This document shows positions 15,174-25,126 of a DNA stretch of 35,630 bases, one piece after another (position 1 is the stretch's first letter; the number at the start of each line of letters is the position of its first letter). A model generated the notes under the pieces. It did no database searches, was not told the origin of the DNA, and saw only the letters and a program-made list of their open reading frames with translations. The translations under genes and the position numbers were made by a program. The stretch spans positions 23,437 through 59,066 of the forward strand of contig JAGNEX010000012.1 of assembly GCA_018003035.1 (NCBI GenBank), read 5' to 3'. The DNA is from Acidimicrobiia bacterium (GTDB lineage Bacteria > Actinomycetota > Acidimicrobiia > IMCC26256 > JAGNEX01).

Positions 15174-16772
15174 TCAGGCGGGTGGTTGACCCGGGCTGGT
15201 CTCTACCCAGCCGTCGCCAGCGCGCCAGGAGAACTGTCGTGTGGCCACGACAAGGTCGCCGGGCAGCTTCTGGGGTTCGACGACCGAGCGGACGGTGACG
15301 ACCGGCCGGGCCGGGTCTGACGTATCGAACTGGACCCCGGCAAGTCCGCTTCTTCGTGCTCCCGCAAGGAAGAATTCGGTGCCCGCCTTTGCCGTCCCGT
15401 CCCACTGGTCGTCGTCGTTGATGTTGAAGCCGAAATCGGGGTAGGCGAAATCGATGGTTGCAGCTTTGCGTCGTCGCAGTTTCAGTTCGAGGTTGCGAAC
15501 CGTCACTCGAAACCTGTCGGCCGCGTTCCGCATGCGGGTGACCCACGAACGATCGTCGAGGGCATCCAGGAGCGACGTGGGGGAGCTGACGACTTCGAGC
15601 AGCCCGCCGCCCAGCGCTCCGCGGACGGCGTGCCGGTGCACGTCACCGGCGACCGTCAACGTCGGCCAGCCTTTCCTCGCTCGCCGCGCGAGCGCCTTCC
15701 ACAGGCGGGTGTACTGGTGCGGGAACTGCTCGGGCCCTCCGTCGGCCGGTCCAGGACTCACGCTTTGCCGTGGGAGAAAGCCGATGATCGGCCGGCTGAG
15801 CGCGAGGCATACCGTGCGTGGTTCGTTGTCGAGCAGGGCGACGAGTGCGTCAAGGTCGTCCTCCAACATAAAGCCAGCACCGTCGAGGGCCTTTCGGATG
15901 GTCCGCCGCCACCGAGTATCGACGGCGACCAGGACCACACCGCCGAAGTCGACCTGCTGGAGCCCCTCCGGCGAGACGGATTCGTCGAAGGTGTCAAAGT
16001 CGAGATCGGATGCGAAGACGCAATACGCCTCACCAGCAGTTTTACCCCATTCGCCCTGACTCGCGGGATGCGGCAAGGTTTTGGACGGCGGAAGTGCACG
16101 CCACACTTGGCGGACGAACCTCTTGAACGTGTGCCAGAAGAGCGTCAGCCAGCTCGGGTCGGGGTATCCGTTCCAGAACTCGTGGTCGTCCGGCAGGTAC
16201 CAGTTCGACGATTGGCTCATGGCGTTTGCCAAACCAGATGGAGTGCGAAGCCCCCAAGAACGCAGGTACCGGTCATAAATCGTGCGACGGGCGTCGGTCG
16301 CACGGGTCGACGTTGACCAAGGAGCGTCAACGTAGACCTGGTCTCCGAGCCACATGTTGTATGACAGGTCGACTGGGGCCTCTTGGCTCAGCACGCGGTA
16401 TGCGTCGTCGAGCACGTTGCGGTGTTGGCCCAAGATGTCAAAGCATGAACCGACCACCAATTGAAATGGGGTCGAACCGTCCGCCGGCAACGTTGCGACC
16501 CGAGCGCTGGCTTTCACGTCAAGCCCTGCGTCGACCAACTCGGCCCGGTAGTACGCCGCTGCTTTGAGGTCGGATACTTCGAGCTTCGCCCACCAGAGGC
16601 GATCCCCTGGAGATCCGATCGGTTGACGGCGCCACGCTACGGGCAGCGGCCGGCCTTCGAAGACGACGGTGACGGCCGGCGGTCGTTCGGTCGGGTCCTG
16701 GTCCAGGACCGTCGCGAACAGATGAATCGAGTCGCCGGTTGCTCTGAGCCCAACCAGGTTGTAGCTCGGCAT
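15174..16772 (-). CDS. PhoD-like metallophosphatase, no export signal
   Basis: 532 aa from ATG 16772 (AGGTGG just upstream); an ATG at 16814 in the same frame is an alternative. Metal-site motifs of the PhoD/alkaline phosphatase D family: VGSCFD, WLGDQVYVDAP, LPDDHEFWNGYP and TVAGDVHRHAVRG. The N-terminal 90 residues are a beta-sandwich-like domain preceding the phosphatase core, as in PhoD. Classical PhoD is exported by the Tat system; here neither start gives a twin-arginine signal or hydrophobic stretch, so the protein appears cytoplasmic. Substrate is unknown. It is isolated between alkB and the tRNA-Arg gene. Confidence 0.85.
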   Translation of the reverse strand: MPSYNLVGLRATGDSIHLFATVLDQDPTERPPAVTVVFEGRPLPVAWRRQPIGSPGDRLWWAKLEVSDLKAAAYYRAELVDAGLDVKASARVATLPADGSTPFQLVVGSCFDILGQHRNVLDDAYRVLSQEAPVDLSYNMWLGDQVYVDAPWSTSTRATDARRTIYDRYLRSWGLRTPSGLANAMSQSSNWYLPDDHEFWNGYPDPSWLTLFWHTFKRFVRQVWRALPPSKTLPHPASQGEWGKTAGEAYCVFASDLDFDTFDESVSPEGLQQVDFGGVVLVAVDTRWRRTIRKALDGAGFMLEDDLDALVALLDNEPRTVCLALSRPIIGFLPRQSVSPGPADGGPEQFPHQYTRLWKALARRARKGWPTLTVAGDVHRHAVRGALGGGLLEVVSSPTSLLDALDDRSWVTRMRNAADRFRVTVRNLELKLRRRKAATIDFAYPDFGFNINDDDQWDGTAKAGTEFFLAGARRSGLAGVQFDTSDPARPVVTVRSVVEPQKLPGDLVVATRQFSWRAGDGWVETSPGQPPA

Positions 16773-16826
16773 AGCCCACCTCGCCTGTGGCCGGGTTCGC
16801 TCAGTGAGCGACATGCATGTCGGCAA

Positions 16827-16832
16827 ACTGTA
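16827..16832 (-). promoter_or_regulatory. Candidate -10 for the PhoD-like gene
   Basis: TACAGT on the minus strand, with transcription expected to begin near 16820. This would place the ATG at 16814 almost at the 5' end, or give a 48-nt leader to ATG 16772. Start choice for the gene is therefore open. Confidence 0.4.
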
Positions 16833-17005
16833 CCCACGTTCCCCAACGAAAGACGGGGAGCATCTCGCAGCGTTATGGGTGCGATCCCGAACTTGTCCTC
16901 GAAAGGCACCGCGTGGCGGTGGCGAGATGCCGAACTAACTGAAGCTGCCCAGGGCGCCGAGGCTTTGAAGCCTGGCTGTGCTTCTGGCTGCGTCGAAAAT
17001 GAAAG

Positions 17006-17077
17006 CGCCCTCGGCAGGACTCGAACCTGCGCACACGGCTCCGGAGGCCGATGCTCTATCCGCTGAGCTACGAGGGC
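17006..17077 (-). tRNA. tRNA-Arg (anticodon CCG)
   Basis: 72 nt, foldable into a complete cloverleaf: acceptor GCCCTCG/CGAGGGC, D arm GCTCAGCGGATAGAGC, anticodon loop CTCCGGA (anticodon CCG, reads CGG), 4-nt variable loop, T arm GCAGG-TTCGAGT-CCTGC, discriminator G. CCA is not encoded. Position 27-43 is a T-T mismatch at the top of the anticodon stem, where related tRNAs have T-A. It lies about 1.4 kb from argS on the opposite strand. Confidence 0.95.
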
Positions 17078-17153
17078 AAGGCGGCACATAGTACTGGCCG
17101 GGCGCGCCTCGAACGCACCCAGCCGCAATCCCGCTGTCGTTCGCCGGCTGGCG

Positions 17154-18149
17154 TTAGATCGCCTGGCGACCGTTTCGTTCGATGTCGGCCATGTCGGCGT
17201 CGACCATGATCTGGACGAGCTGGTCGATCTTGACCTTCGGTTCCCAGCCCAACTTGGTGCGGGCCTTTGATGCGTCACCAATCAGGTCGGGTACTTCGCT
17301 CGGGCGCACAAACTTGGGATCGGTGCGAACGTACTTTTCCCAGTCGAGCCCGACGTGAGCGAAAGACATCTCGCAGAATTCTTGCACCGACGTCGTCTGA
17401 CCGGTCGCCACAACGAAGTCGTCCGGCTCGTCGTGCTGAAGCATCAGCCACATGGCCTCGACGTACTCAGGGGCGTAGCCCCAGTCGCGGCGAGCATCCA
17501 GGTTGCCGAGCACCAATTCGTCAGCGAGGCCGTGCTTGATGGCGGCAACGCCACGGGTGATCTTGCGGGTGACGAAGTTTTCGCCGCGGCGTTCGCTCTC
17601 GTGGTTAAAGAGAATGCCGTTGGTGGCGAACATGTCGTACGCCTCGCGGTAGTTCACCGTCGTGTGGAAGGCGAACACCTTGGCGGCAGCGTACGGGCTG
17701 CGGGGGTGAAACGGGGTCTCTTCGGACTGCGGAGCAGGTTCGTTACCGAACATTTCCGACGAGGACGCTTGATAGAAGCGGCAGTCGATACCGGAAGCCT
17801 GAATGGCTTCAAGAATACGGACGGTGCCAAGACCTGTCACCAAACCGGTGTAGTCGGGCATCGCAAAGGACACCGCCACATGCGACTGGGCTGCAAGGTT
17901 GTAGATCTCTTGTGGTTGAACGTCGCGCACCAAGTTGACGAGCCCAACCGCGTCGGCGAGGTCGCCATAGTGAAGGTGGTAACGCCCCTCCGCTGCGGCC
18001 TCGGTGTAGCTCAGTTGATCGATCCGACCGCGGTTGAGAGAGGAGGAACGGCGGACGATGCCGTGGACCTCGTACCCCTTATCCAAAAGGAGTTCCGCCA
18101 GGTAGGAGCCGTCCTGTCCGGAGATTCCGGTGATCAGTGCGCGTTTCAT
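17154..18149 (-). CDS. gmd: GDP-mannose 4,6-dehydratase
   Basis: 331 aa. Converts GDP-mannose to GDP-4-keto-6-deoxymannose, precursor of GDP-fucose, GDP-rhamnose and relatives used in surface glycans. Extended SDR: GISGQDG NADP motif (8-14), [20 protein letters not shown] (Ser129/Ser130, Glu132), Tyr153-x3-Lys157 (YAAAK), [19 protein letters not shown], and [16 protein letters not shown]. Length is slightly below E. coli Gmd. GGAAC lies about 8 nt before the ATG. No sugar epimerase, reductase or glycosyltransferase gene is adjacent, so the final sugar is unknown. Divergent from argS across 285 bp. Confidence 0.96.
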   Translation of the reverse strand: MKRALITGISGQDGSYLAELLLDKGYEVHGIVRRSSSLNRGRIDQLSYTEAAAEGRYHLHYGDLADAVGLVNLVRDVQPQEIYNLAAQSHVAVSFAMPDYTGLVTGLGTVRILEAIQASGIDCRFYQASSSEMFGNEPAPQSEETPFHPRSPYAAAKVFAFHTTVNYREAYDMFATNGILFNHESERRGENFVTRKITRGVAAIKHGLADELVLGNLDARRDWGYAPEYVEAMWLMLQHDEPDDFVVATGQTTSVQEFCEMSFAHVGLDWEKYVRTDPKFVRPSEVPDLIGDASKARTKLGWEPKVKIDQLVQIMVDADMADIERNGRQAI

Positions 18150-18434
18150 CGATACAAGTTCCAGTGACCCGTGGATTGGAATGAAGGCAAAAAACTACTC
18201 CGAGGCTTCCGCGGCCCTGCTACTGGCGTTCATGCCGCACTGCGCCCAGCCCGGATCGCCCGTCCCGATCGTGAAGCGCCGGCGTGAGGAACCCCCGGCG
18301 GAACGAACCCTTCGAACCCCAGGGGTCGGGCCGGCCGAGTTGGCGGTGCGAGGCGCGGTCGGGAGCGAAACGGGCGGGGGACGACCGCTACCATTCGGGC
18401 GCCGAAACGTTGCCGACGATGGGCGAGGACTGCA
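18150..18434. other. Divergent intergenic region gmd/argS
   Basis: 285 bases with no credible gene. TACCAT near 18389-18394 (plus) is a possible -10 for argS, giving a leader of about 35-40 nt and a GAGG ribosome binding site. An A-rich run near 18187-18194 marks the gmd side. No T-box-like or attenuator structure is recognisable. Confidence 0.35.
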
Positions 18435-20072
18435 ATGCAAGAAGTGATCTCGCAGGTGGTGGCCGAAGCGCTGTCCGAAATCGGCGTTTCGGCGGACCGC
18501 GGGGTGCACGTTGAACCTGCCCGCAACTCCGCACACGGCGATTTCGCGACGAACGCGGCGATGGTCTACGCCAAAGCGGCAGGTCAGAACCCCCGAGTCC
18601 TCGCCGACAAAATCGTTGAACGCCTCACGCCCCAGTCGTTGCCGCACTTTGAACGCGCCGAGGTCGCCGGCCCAGGTTTCGTCAACGTGTACCTGCGAAC
18701 GTCGTGGCTACACGAAGCGGTCGCTTCGGTGTTGGCGGCGGGTGACCGCTACGGGCATGTCACCGTTGCTCAGCCTCAACGCATCAACCTCGAGTTCGTC
18801 TCGGCCAACCCGACTGGCCCGCTGCATGTCGGCGGGGCCCGCTGGGCAGCCATCGGCGACGCCCTCGCCAATCTGTTGACCGCGGTCGGCCACGAGGTCA
18901 GCCGTGAGTACTACATCAACGACGCTGGCGCTCAGATGGACCGCTTCGGATTGTCGCTCCAGGCATACGTCACAGGCGGGGAGCTGCCCGAGGACGGCTA
19001 CGGCGGCCAGTACCTAGCCGATATGGCAGCGCTCTACCTGTCTGAGGGCCTCCCGGCGGATGCCTCGATGGAAGACATCCGAGAATGGGGATACGCCCAG
19101 GTCATGGCAGGCCTCATCTCGGACTTTGACCGCCTCGGCGTCACGTTCGACACCTGGTATTCCGAGCGGACTCTGCATGAGACGGGCAAGGTCGAGGCCG
19201 CCGTTCAACGACTGAAGGCCGCCGGACTGTGTTACGAAGCTGACGGTGCGCTTTGGCTCCGGACCGCCGATATCGGCGAGGAACGAGACCGTGTGCTCAT
19301 CCGATCGAACGGAGCTCCGTCGTATCTTGCAGCAGACGTCGCGTATCACCAGTCGAAGTTTGACCGCGGCTTTGATCACCTCATCGACATCTGGGGGGCA
19401 GATCACCACGGCCAGATCGCTTCACTGCAGTTCGGTACAGCTGCCATGGGCCACCCCGTGGGACAACCGGAGGTCCTGCTCGGCCAGATGGTGACGCTGC
19501 TTCGTCACGGTGAAGAGGTGCGGATCTCTAAACGGGCCGGAACGATCGTGACCTTGAGCGAGCTTCTCGATGAGGTCGATCCCGACGCCGCTCGCCTGAC
19601 CTTTTTGCTGCAGTCGTTGGACACGACGCAGACATTTGACATCGGACTGGTCGCGTCGCAGTCGATGGACAACCCGGTCTATTACGTCCAGTACGCGCAC
19701 GCCCGGCTGGCGTCGATCGACCGCGCTGCACGGAAAGCCGATCTGACGGTCCCATCCGCTGCTGATCTCGACCTGTCTGCGCTGACGCACGATCGGGAAC
19801 GCGACCTGATGGCGCACCTGGTGACCTACCCCGAAACGATCCGGTTGGCAGCGGAATCAAGGGCGGTGCACCGTGTCACCACCTGGGTCCGAACCTTGGC
19901 TGGCCTGGTCAATGGTTGGTATCACGACTGCCGGGTGTTAACCGATGACCACGATTTGAGCGTCGCCCGCTTGGCCCTCGCTCAGGCGGCGCAATCGGTC
20001 TTGGCGAATGCACTGACCATCCTGGGTGTGACAGCACCCGACGTCATGGAGCGGCTCGATGACGACGCCTGA
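18435..20072 (+). CDS. argS: Arginyl-tRNA synthetase
   Basis: 545 aa. Charges tRNA-Arg with arginine. Class I motifs: N-terminal Add1 domain with ARNSAHGDFATNAAM, NPTGPLHVGGAR (HIGH-type, about residue 125), GADHHG, and RISKRAGT (KMSKS-equivalent, about 360), followed by DALR-type anticodon-binding helical domain with YVQYAHARLAS. Length is typical. Start ATG 18435 has GAGG 8 nt upstream. lysA begins inside its last 14 nt. It opens a block whose order (argS-lysA-hom-thrC, later rho-rpmE-prfA-prmC) matches M. tuberculosis. Confidence 0.97.
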   Translation: MQEVISQVVAEALSEIGVSADRGVHVEPARNSAHGDFATNAAMVYAKAAGQNPRVLADKIVERLTPQSLPHFERAEVAGPGFVNVYLRTSWLHEAVASVLAAGDRYGHVTVAQPQRINLEFVSANPTGPLHVGGARWAAIGDALANLLTAVGHEVSREYYINDAGAQMDRFGLSLQAYVTGGELPEDGYGGQYLADMAALYLSEGLPADASMEDIREWGYAQVMAGLISDFDRLGVTFDTWYSERTLHETGKVEAAVQRLKAAGLCYEADGALWLRTADIGEERDRVLIRSNGAPSYLAADVAYHQSKFDRGFDHLIDIWGADHHGQIASLQFGTAAMGHPVGQPEVLLGQMVTLLRHGEEVRISKRAGTIVTLSELLDEVDPDAARLTFLLQSLDTTQTFDIGLVASQSMDNPVYYVQYAHARLASIDRAARKADLTVPSAADLDLSALTHDRERDLMAHLVTYPETIRLAAESRAVHRVTTWVRTLAGLVNGWYHDCRVLTDDHDLSVARLALAQAAQSVLANALTILGVTAPDVMERLDDDA

Positions 20073-21444
20073 GGCCCACAACGTCGGTTCGCGGCCGGGA
20101 GGTTCCCAGGTGGGCGGCCTTCAAACGGGCTCAGCGATCGAAGACCAACTGCTGCCGCCGTTTCATGGCGTCGACGAGTCCGGCGCGCTCACCATCGGGG
20201 GAGTGTCAGTCCCCGAACTGGCTGAGATCTATGGCACTCCACTGTTTATCTATGACGAGGAAGGCATCCGGACCCGAGCCCGGGCGTTCGCCGACGAATT
20301 CGGAGCGCGGAACGTCGTGTACGCCTCTAAGGCGTTTTCGTGCCGAGCTTTGGTCCAGATCATCGACGAAGAAGGACTCAGCCTCGATGTCTCGACCGGC
20401 GGTGAGCTGGACATGGCGTTGCGCGCAGGTTTTGACCCGGCCCGCATCGTCATGCATGGCAACAACAAATCGGTGCACGAAATCACCCAGGCGCTGACAG
20501 CTGGCGTGGGGCTCATTGTGGTCGACTCCTTCGACGAGATCGCTCGCCTAGAACAGCTAGCAAAAGAACTGGGAACCATCCCCAAGGTGCTGGTCCGGGT
20601 CAATCCCGGCGTCGAAGCCCACACCCACGACTACATCACGACCGGGCTGGCCGACTCAAAGTTCGGCTTCGGCTACGAAAACGGCCAAGCTTCCCAAGCG
20701 TGCCAGCTCGTTTCCAGCAGCAATTTTCTGGCCTTGGCAGGAATACACGCCCACATTGGATCGCAGGTGTTTTCGCTTGAATCCTTTGAGCGTTCAGCCC
20801 AAGTGCTGGTCGAGTTAGCCACTGATCTGGACCGCTTCACCGAGCACGAAATGTCGATCCTCGACGTCGGTGGCGGCCTGGGAGTCAATTACCACTCGGG
20901 AGACGACGCGCCGACGATCGCCCAGTACGGGCAAACGACTGTCGCTGCGTTCCGCTCTGCGATGGAACATGCCGCCGACTCGCCATTTCACGACCACGTT
21001 CGTCTGATGATCGAGCCGGGACGGTCTCTCGTCGCGCCGTGCGCAATCACGGTGTACCGGGTGGGGACGATCAAAGACATCCCCGGTGTGGTGCGCTACA
21101 TCGCGATTGACGGCGGAATGAGCGACAACCTTCGCCCCAGCCTCTACCAGGCCGATTACGAAGTCTTTGATCCGGCCCGGCCGACAGCGCCACGCCCCGA
21201 CGTAGCGACCATTGCCGGAAAACACTGTGAACAGGGTGACCTAATCGTAAAGAATGCATCGGTGCCCGCCGATGTGTCGGTTGGTGACATTGTCGCTACT
21301 GCGGTCACCGGTGCCTATGGTTACTCGATGGCGTCCAACTACAACAAAGTGCCTCGGCCGGCGGTGGTTTTCGTGCGAGACGGCGAACATCGCCTGGTCA
21401 TTCGCCGCGAAACCTTCGACGACCTAGCTCGTTTGGACTGTTAG
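20059..21444 (+). CDS. lysA: Diaminopimelate decarboxylase
   Basis: 461 aa. Decarboxylates meso-diaminopimelate to lysine, PLP-dependent, cytosolic. Fold III alanine-racemase-like barrel with PLP Lys91 (YASKAF), HGNNKS, HIGSQ, DVGGGLGVNYH, EPGRSLVAP, and a KHCEQGD motif that supplies the active-site Cys at the dimer interface; GAYGYSMASNYN follows. ATG 20059 lies within the end of argS with GGAG about 7 nt upstream, implying coupling. The first 35 residues are a poorly conserved extension. The hom frame begins directly at its stop. Confidence 0.96.
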   Translation: MTTPEAHNVGSRPGGSQVGGLQTGSAIEDQLLPPFHGVDESGALTIGGVSVPELAEIYGTPLFIYDEEGIRTRARAFADEFGARNVVYASKAFSCRALVQIIDEEGLSLDVSTGGELDMALRAGFDPARIVMHGNNKSVHEITQALTAGVGLIVVDSFDEIARLEQLAKELGTIPKVLVRVNPGVEAHTHDYITTGLADSKFGFGYENGQASQACQLVSSSNFLALAGIHAHIGSQVFSLESFERSAQVLVELATDLDRFTEHEMSILDVGGGLGVNYHSGDDAPTIAQYGQTTVAAFRSAMEHAADSPFHDHVRLMIEPGRSLVAPCAITVYRVGTIKDIPGVVRYIAIDGGMSDNLRPSLYQADYEVFDPARPTAPRPDVATIAGKHCEQGDLIVKNASVPADVSVGDIVATAVTGAYGYSMASNYNKVPRPAVVFVRDGEHRLVIRRETFDDLARLDC

Positions 21445-21501
21445 ATGGCCGACGCGAACGCACCCCTGCACCAACCGATTTCGGAGAGAGGACCAAGTGG
21501 C

Positions 21502-22794
21502 ATGAGCGAGGCACCAACCGTACGAGTCGGCGTCCTCGGCCTCGGGACCGTCGGTTCTGCTCTCGTCCGCCTGGTCTCCCAACAAACGCAAGCGATCGAG
21601 ATGCGTACCGGTATTCGCGTCGAGGTGACCAGGGCAGCGGTTCGCAATCTTGACGCCTCACGCGACCTCGGTCCCAGCGCACCGGTAATCGTCTCTGACC
21701 CGATGAGCGTTGTCGAGGCAGACGACGTCGACCTGGTCGTCGAACTCATGGGCGGCGTTGACCCGGCACGATCCCTGATCGAACGGGCGATACGGCTCCG
21801 AAAGCCTGTCGTATCCGCCAACAAGGAACTGATTGCCTCCTGTTCCCGAGAACTGTTCGAGCTAGCCGACTCCGCCGGGGTGGACCTGCTGTTTGAAGCG
21901 TCGGTCGCGGGGGGCATTCCGCTGCTTCGGGCCATCCGTGAATCGCTTGCCGGAGACCGCATCCGCAGAGTGCTCGGCATCGTCAATGGAACGACCAACT
22001 TCATCCTCACCCAGATGACCGAACAGGGCACAGGGTTTGACGAGGCCCTCGCCGAGGCCCAAGAACTGGGATACGCAGAAGCCGACCCGACCGCCGATGT
22101 CGAGGGGTTCGACGCCGCGGCCAAGGCGGCGATTATCGCCACGCTCGCATTCGGCGCCGATGTCACCTCCGACGACGTATCACGTCAAGGCATTACGGCG
22201 GTGACCAGCAACGATATTGCTGCGGCTGCCGCTCTGGGATACACGATCAAGCTCCTAGCCGTCGTGGAGCGGTCCGACGGCGGCATCGGCGCACGCGTTG
22301 CGCCCGCCATGATCCCGAACAGCCATCCGCTTGCCTCGGTCCGTGAAGCCTTCAACGCGCTGTTCATCGAGGCCGACGCCGTGGGCGAGTTGATGTTGTA
22401 TGGCCGCGGTGCTGGTGGCATGCCGACCGCCTCGGCGGTCCTTGGCGATGTCGTCGACGCGGCCAAGAACCTCGTCGGCGGGGGCGCGCCACGTCACGGG
22501 TCACTCGAATCGGTCCCCATGCTCGAAACCTCTGCGATCGAATCTCAGTACGCCATCCGGATGAGTGTCGCCGACGAGTCTGGCGTCCTCGCCGAGATCG
22601 CTTCGGAGTTCGGGCGTCACGGCGTGTCCATCGAATCGGTGCGCCAAAGGGGAGCCGAACGGCATGCCCGCCTTACCTTTGTTACCCACTCTTCAAACCA
22701 GGACGCGGTACAGGCAACGTTGAGCGCCGTAGAGCAGCTCGACTGTGTCGTTTCTATCGACTCTGTTATCGCCGTCATCGGAGCCGCAACATGA
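21502..22794 (+). CDS. hom: Homoserine dehydrogenase with C-terminal ACT domain
   Basis: 430 aa from ATG 21502, preceded by GAGAGAGG; an in-frame ATG at 21445 immediately abuts the lysA stop but has no ribosome binding site, and would add 19 residues. Reduces aspartate semialdehyde to homoserine. Seen: [10 protein letters not shown] nucleotide motif, [54 protein letters not shown] with the catalytic Asp and Lys, [11 protein letters not shown], and an ACT domain from about residue 355 ([14 protein letters not shown]) that usually mediates threonine feedback. Stop overlaps thrC as ATGA. Confidence 0.95.
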   Translation: MSEAPTVRVGVLGLGTVGSALVRLVSQQTQAIEMRTGIRVEVTRAAVRNLDASRDLGPSAPVIVSDPMSVVEADDVDLVVELMGGVDPARSLIERAIRLRKPVVSANKELIASCSRELFELADSAGVDLLFEASVAGGIPLLRAIRESLAGDRIRRVLGIVNGTTNFILTQMTEQGTGFDEALAEAQELGYAEADPTADVEGFDAAAKAAIIATLAFGADVTSDDVSRQGITAVTSNDIAAAAALGYTIKLLAVVERSDGGIGARVAPAMIPNSHPLASVREAFNALFIEADAVGELMLYGRGAGGMPTASAVLGDVVDAAKNLVGGGAPRHGSLESVPMLETSAIESQYAIRMSVADESGVLAEIASEFGRHGVSIESVRQRGAERHARLTFVTHSSNQDAVQATLSAVEQLDCVVSIDSVIAVIGAAT

Positions 22795-23852
22795 ACCAAG
22801 CTGGCTGGCCGGGCGTTATCGAGGCCTATCGTTCGTTCCTCCCGGTCGATGAGGACAGTCCGGTAGTTACGCTCTACGAAGGCGGCACGCCGCTCGTTCC
22901 CGCTCCCCGCCTCTCCGAAGAATTGGGTGCCGAGATCTACCTCAAGTTCGAGGGGATGAATCCCACCGGTTCGTTCAAAGACCGCGGGATGACCATGGCG
23001 ATCTCGCAGGCCAAACGAGAGGGCGCGACCGCGGTTATTTGCGCGTCGACAGGCAACACGTCCGCGGCGGCCGCCGCGTATGCCGCCCGTGCCGGGATGA
23101 CGGCAGCGGTGATCGTGCCGAGCGGCAAGGTGGCGCTGGGCAAGCTCAGCCAAGCGCTGATCCACGGGGCCAAGGTCGTCCAGATCGATAAGAGCTTCGA
23201 CGCCGCGCTTGACATCGTGCGGGAACTGGGGGAGCGCGGAGACTTCACGGTCGTCAACTCGATCAACCCGTACCGATTGCAAGGTCAAAAGACGGCGTCG
23301 TTCGAAGTGGTCGACGTGCTCGGTGACGCCCCCGATCTGCACTGCTTGCCGGTCGGTAATGCTGGCAACATCACCGCGTACTGGATGGGCTACAAGGAGT
23401 ACTTCGACGCTGGCCTGAGCTCGCGCCTTCCTCGAATGCATGGCTTCCAAGCACAGGGAGCGGCTCCTCTTGTCTACGGGCAGCCCGTCGACCATCCCGA
23501 AACGGTGGCGACGGCGATCCGTATCGGACATCCCGCGTCGTGGGACGGTGCGATCGAAGCTCGGGACGCGTCGGGCGGAAGCATCGAGGCGGTCACAGAC
23601 TCCCAGATCCTTGAGATGTTCCGTTGGCTGCCGGCACACGAAGGTGTCTTTGTCGAACCGGCTTCGGCCGCGTCGGTTGCTGGGGTTGCCCAGCTACACA
23701 AGGCGGGTCGGCTTCCCAAGGGAGCAACAGTCGTCTGCACGGTGACGGGTCACGGTCTCAAAGACCCGAACCAGGCGATTTCGCAGGTCGCTGGTGCGCA
23801 GAACGCTGAATCCACCGCCGACGCGGTTGCCGAAGCCATCCTCGGAAGCTAA
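22791..23852 (+). CDS. thrC: Threonine synthase
   Basis: 353 aa. Converts O-phosphohomoserine to threonine. PLP Lys63 lies in [29 protein letters not shown] and [13 protein letters not shown] (phosphate cradle for PLP) are typical of the short actinobacterial/Bacillus-type ThrC. ATG overlaps the hom stop by 4 nt. Its substrate requires a homoserine kinase, yet no GHMP-type thrB follows; the next plus-strand gene is a phosphoglycerate-mutase-superfamily protein at 25349. It converges on a minus-strand lipoprotein gene after 44 bp, with only a weak GGCGGGTGTCGCC-type hairpin between. Confidence 0.96.
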   Translation: MNQAGWPGVIEAYRSFLPVDEDSPVVTLYEGGTPLVPAPRLSEELGAEIYLKFEGMNPTGSFKDRGMTMAISQAKREGATAVICASTGNTSAAAAAYAARAGMTAAVIVPSGKVALGKLSQALIHGAKVVQIDKSFDAALDIVRELGERGDFTVVNSINPYRLQGQKTASFEVVDVLGDAPDLHCLPVGNAGNITAYWMGYKEYFDAGLSSRLPRMHGFQAQGAAPLVYGQPVDHPETVATAIRIGHPASWDGAIEARDASGGSIEAVTDSQILEMFRWLPAHEGVFVEPASAASVAGVAQLHKAGRLPKGATVVCTVTGHGLKDPNQAISQVAGAQNAESTADAVAEAILGS

Positions 23853-23896
23853 CGGGTCGGAGCGGTCTGGCCACGCTGGCGGGTGTCGCCTGCCGC

Positions 23897-25114
23897 CTAT
23901 CTCGTCAGCGAAATCTTGCCCACAAAGCCTGTCTGGTCCAGCACGTACGCGTTGCCCTCATCGTCCAGAGCGAACGCAACCGGATTGCGCACCCGTCGCT
24001 GTGGTAGCGCAAACACAGCCGATTCTCCCGGCAAGATGTCATCGGCGTTCATCGCCCAGATCTCAGACGAACAGAAGTCACCAAAGAGGTACCAATCTTC
24101 GCCGGTGTTGTCTGCGACCACGACGCCGCCCGTGATCGAACATCTGCCGCCCTCGTGGTCATAGACATAGGCCGGATCGGCAAAGACGCCGTCTCCCCAA
24201 GGCGTGTGCGGCGTCTCGTAGTCGGTCAGCCCCTCTTTGACGGCCCACCCAAAGTTCAGACCGGCTTCGTCGAGCGAGACCACATCGATTTCTTCTTCAA
24301 CTCGCTGCCCGACATCGGCGATCCAGAGAAGGCCACGCTCCTCGTCAATGAAGAACCGCCAAGGGTTCCGTAGGCCCAAGTGGAGAACTTCAGGGGCGCC
24401 TCCACCCAAAGCGAAGGGGTTCTCCGCTGGGATCTCGTAGCCACCCTCTTCTGGTACCGGGCGGATCCGGACCAGGCTGCCCAGCAGGGTGTTCGCGTTC
24501 TGCCCGTTGTTTTCCGGGTCGCCTGCCGATCCGCCATCACCAAACCCGATGTACAACAGCCCGTTATCGTCAAAGGCCATGCCTCCGCCGTTGTGGTTCT
24601 CATAGGGCTGAGGGACTTCCAGAATTGTGACGGCATCGCCTTGTGGCGCGCCGTTCACCCAGCGGTACGCCTCGATCGCCGTCACTTCTTCGGGGGTCAC
24701 ACGGTTTGTGTAGAGGTAACTGCCGTCGGGCGAGAACACCATGCCGAGTAACCCCTGTTCGAGCATGTTTGTTGCGACAGGCTCTTCGATCACCGGTTCG
24801 GACAGGTCGCCGTCCTCGTCAAGGCGACGTACGGTGCCGGACTTTTCCGCTATGAAAATGTCGCCGCTGTCGGGATGGCGAGCAAGATCGACAGGGTCCT
24901 TGGCGTTCACCGTCATCGGTGTGACGCTAAAGGTGGGCGCCTCGGTTTGGAGCTCGTAGTCCGATGGCGGTTGGTCGGGTGTTCGCTGTCCGACACCGAC
25001 GGAAGATTGGCTTCTCGAGCCGTCGACCTCGGGATCATCAGACCCGCACGCGGCCGCGACCGACGCAGCAAACGCGAAAGCAACACACCACAACCACGAT
25101 CGACCCCAAAGCAT
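23897..25114 (-). CDS. PQQ-dependent sugar dehydrogenase-like lipoprotein (GSDH fold)
   Basis: 405 aa. Signal peptide of about 22 residues ends in VAAAC with lipidation Cys23, followed by an Asp/Ser-rich linker, so it should be anchored outside the cytoplasmic membrane. From residue 60 it is a glucose/sorbosone dehydrogenase-type beta propeller: PVDLARHPDSGDIFIAEKSG, GLLGMVFSPDG, HNGGGMAFDDNGLLYIGFGDGG, LGLRNPWRFFID and TGGVVVADNTG. Related proteins (YliI/Asd) oxidise aldoses with PQQ, but many homologues lack activity. It interrupts the otherwise plus-strand block between thrC and rho. TAGGCT 6 nt upstream of the ATG suggests leaderless expression. Confidence 0.88.
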   Translation of the reverse strand: MLWGRSWLWCVAFAFAASVAAACGSDDPEVDGSRSQSSVGVGQRTPDQPPSDYELQTEAPTFSVTPMTVNAKDPVDLARHPDSGDIFIAEKSGTVRRLDEDGDLSEPVIEEPVATNMLEQGLLGMVFSPDGSYLYTNRVTPEEVTAIEAYRWVNGAPQGDAVTILEVPQPYENHNGGGMAFDDNGLLYIGFGDGGSAGDPENNGQNANTLLGSLVRIRPVPEEGGYEIPAENPFALGGGAPEVLHLGLRNPWRFFIDEERGLLWIADVGQRVEEEIDVVSLDEAGLNFGWAVKEGLTDYETPHTPWGDGVFADPAYVYDHEGGRCSITGGVVVADNTGEDWYLFGDFCSSEIWAMNADDILPGESAVFALPQRRVRNPVAFALDDEGNAYVLDQTGFVGKISLTR

Positions 25115-25126
25115 TGGGGGAGCCTA
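25115..25126 (-). promoter_or_regulatory. Predicted leaderless -10 for the sugar dehydrogenase gene
   Basis: TAGGCT on the minus strand (25126-25121) is followed by CCCCCA and the ATG at 25114. No Shine-Dalgarno is present. Confidence 0.4.

Noticed and set aside
17006..17153. Integration site at the tRNA-Arg gene
   Set aside because: No integrase, no repeated tRNA 3' end and no change in gene character around it.
16637..17281. Minus-strand open frame running through the tRNA gene
   Set aside because: It contains the whole tRNA and overlaps gmd and the PhoD-like gene; no protein-family pattern.
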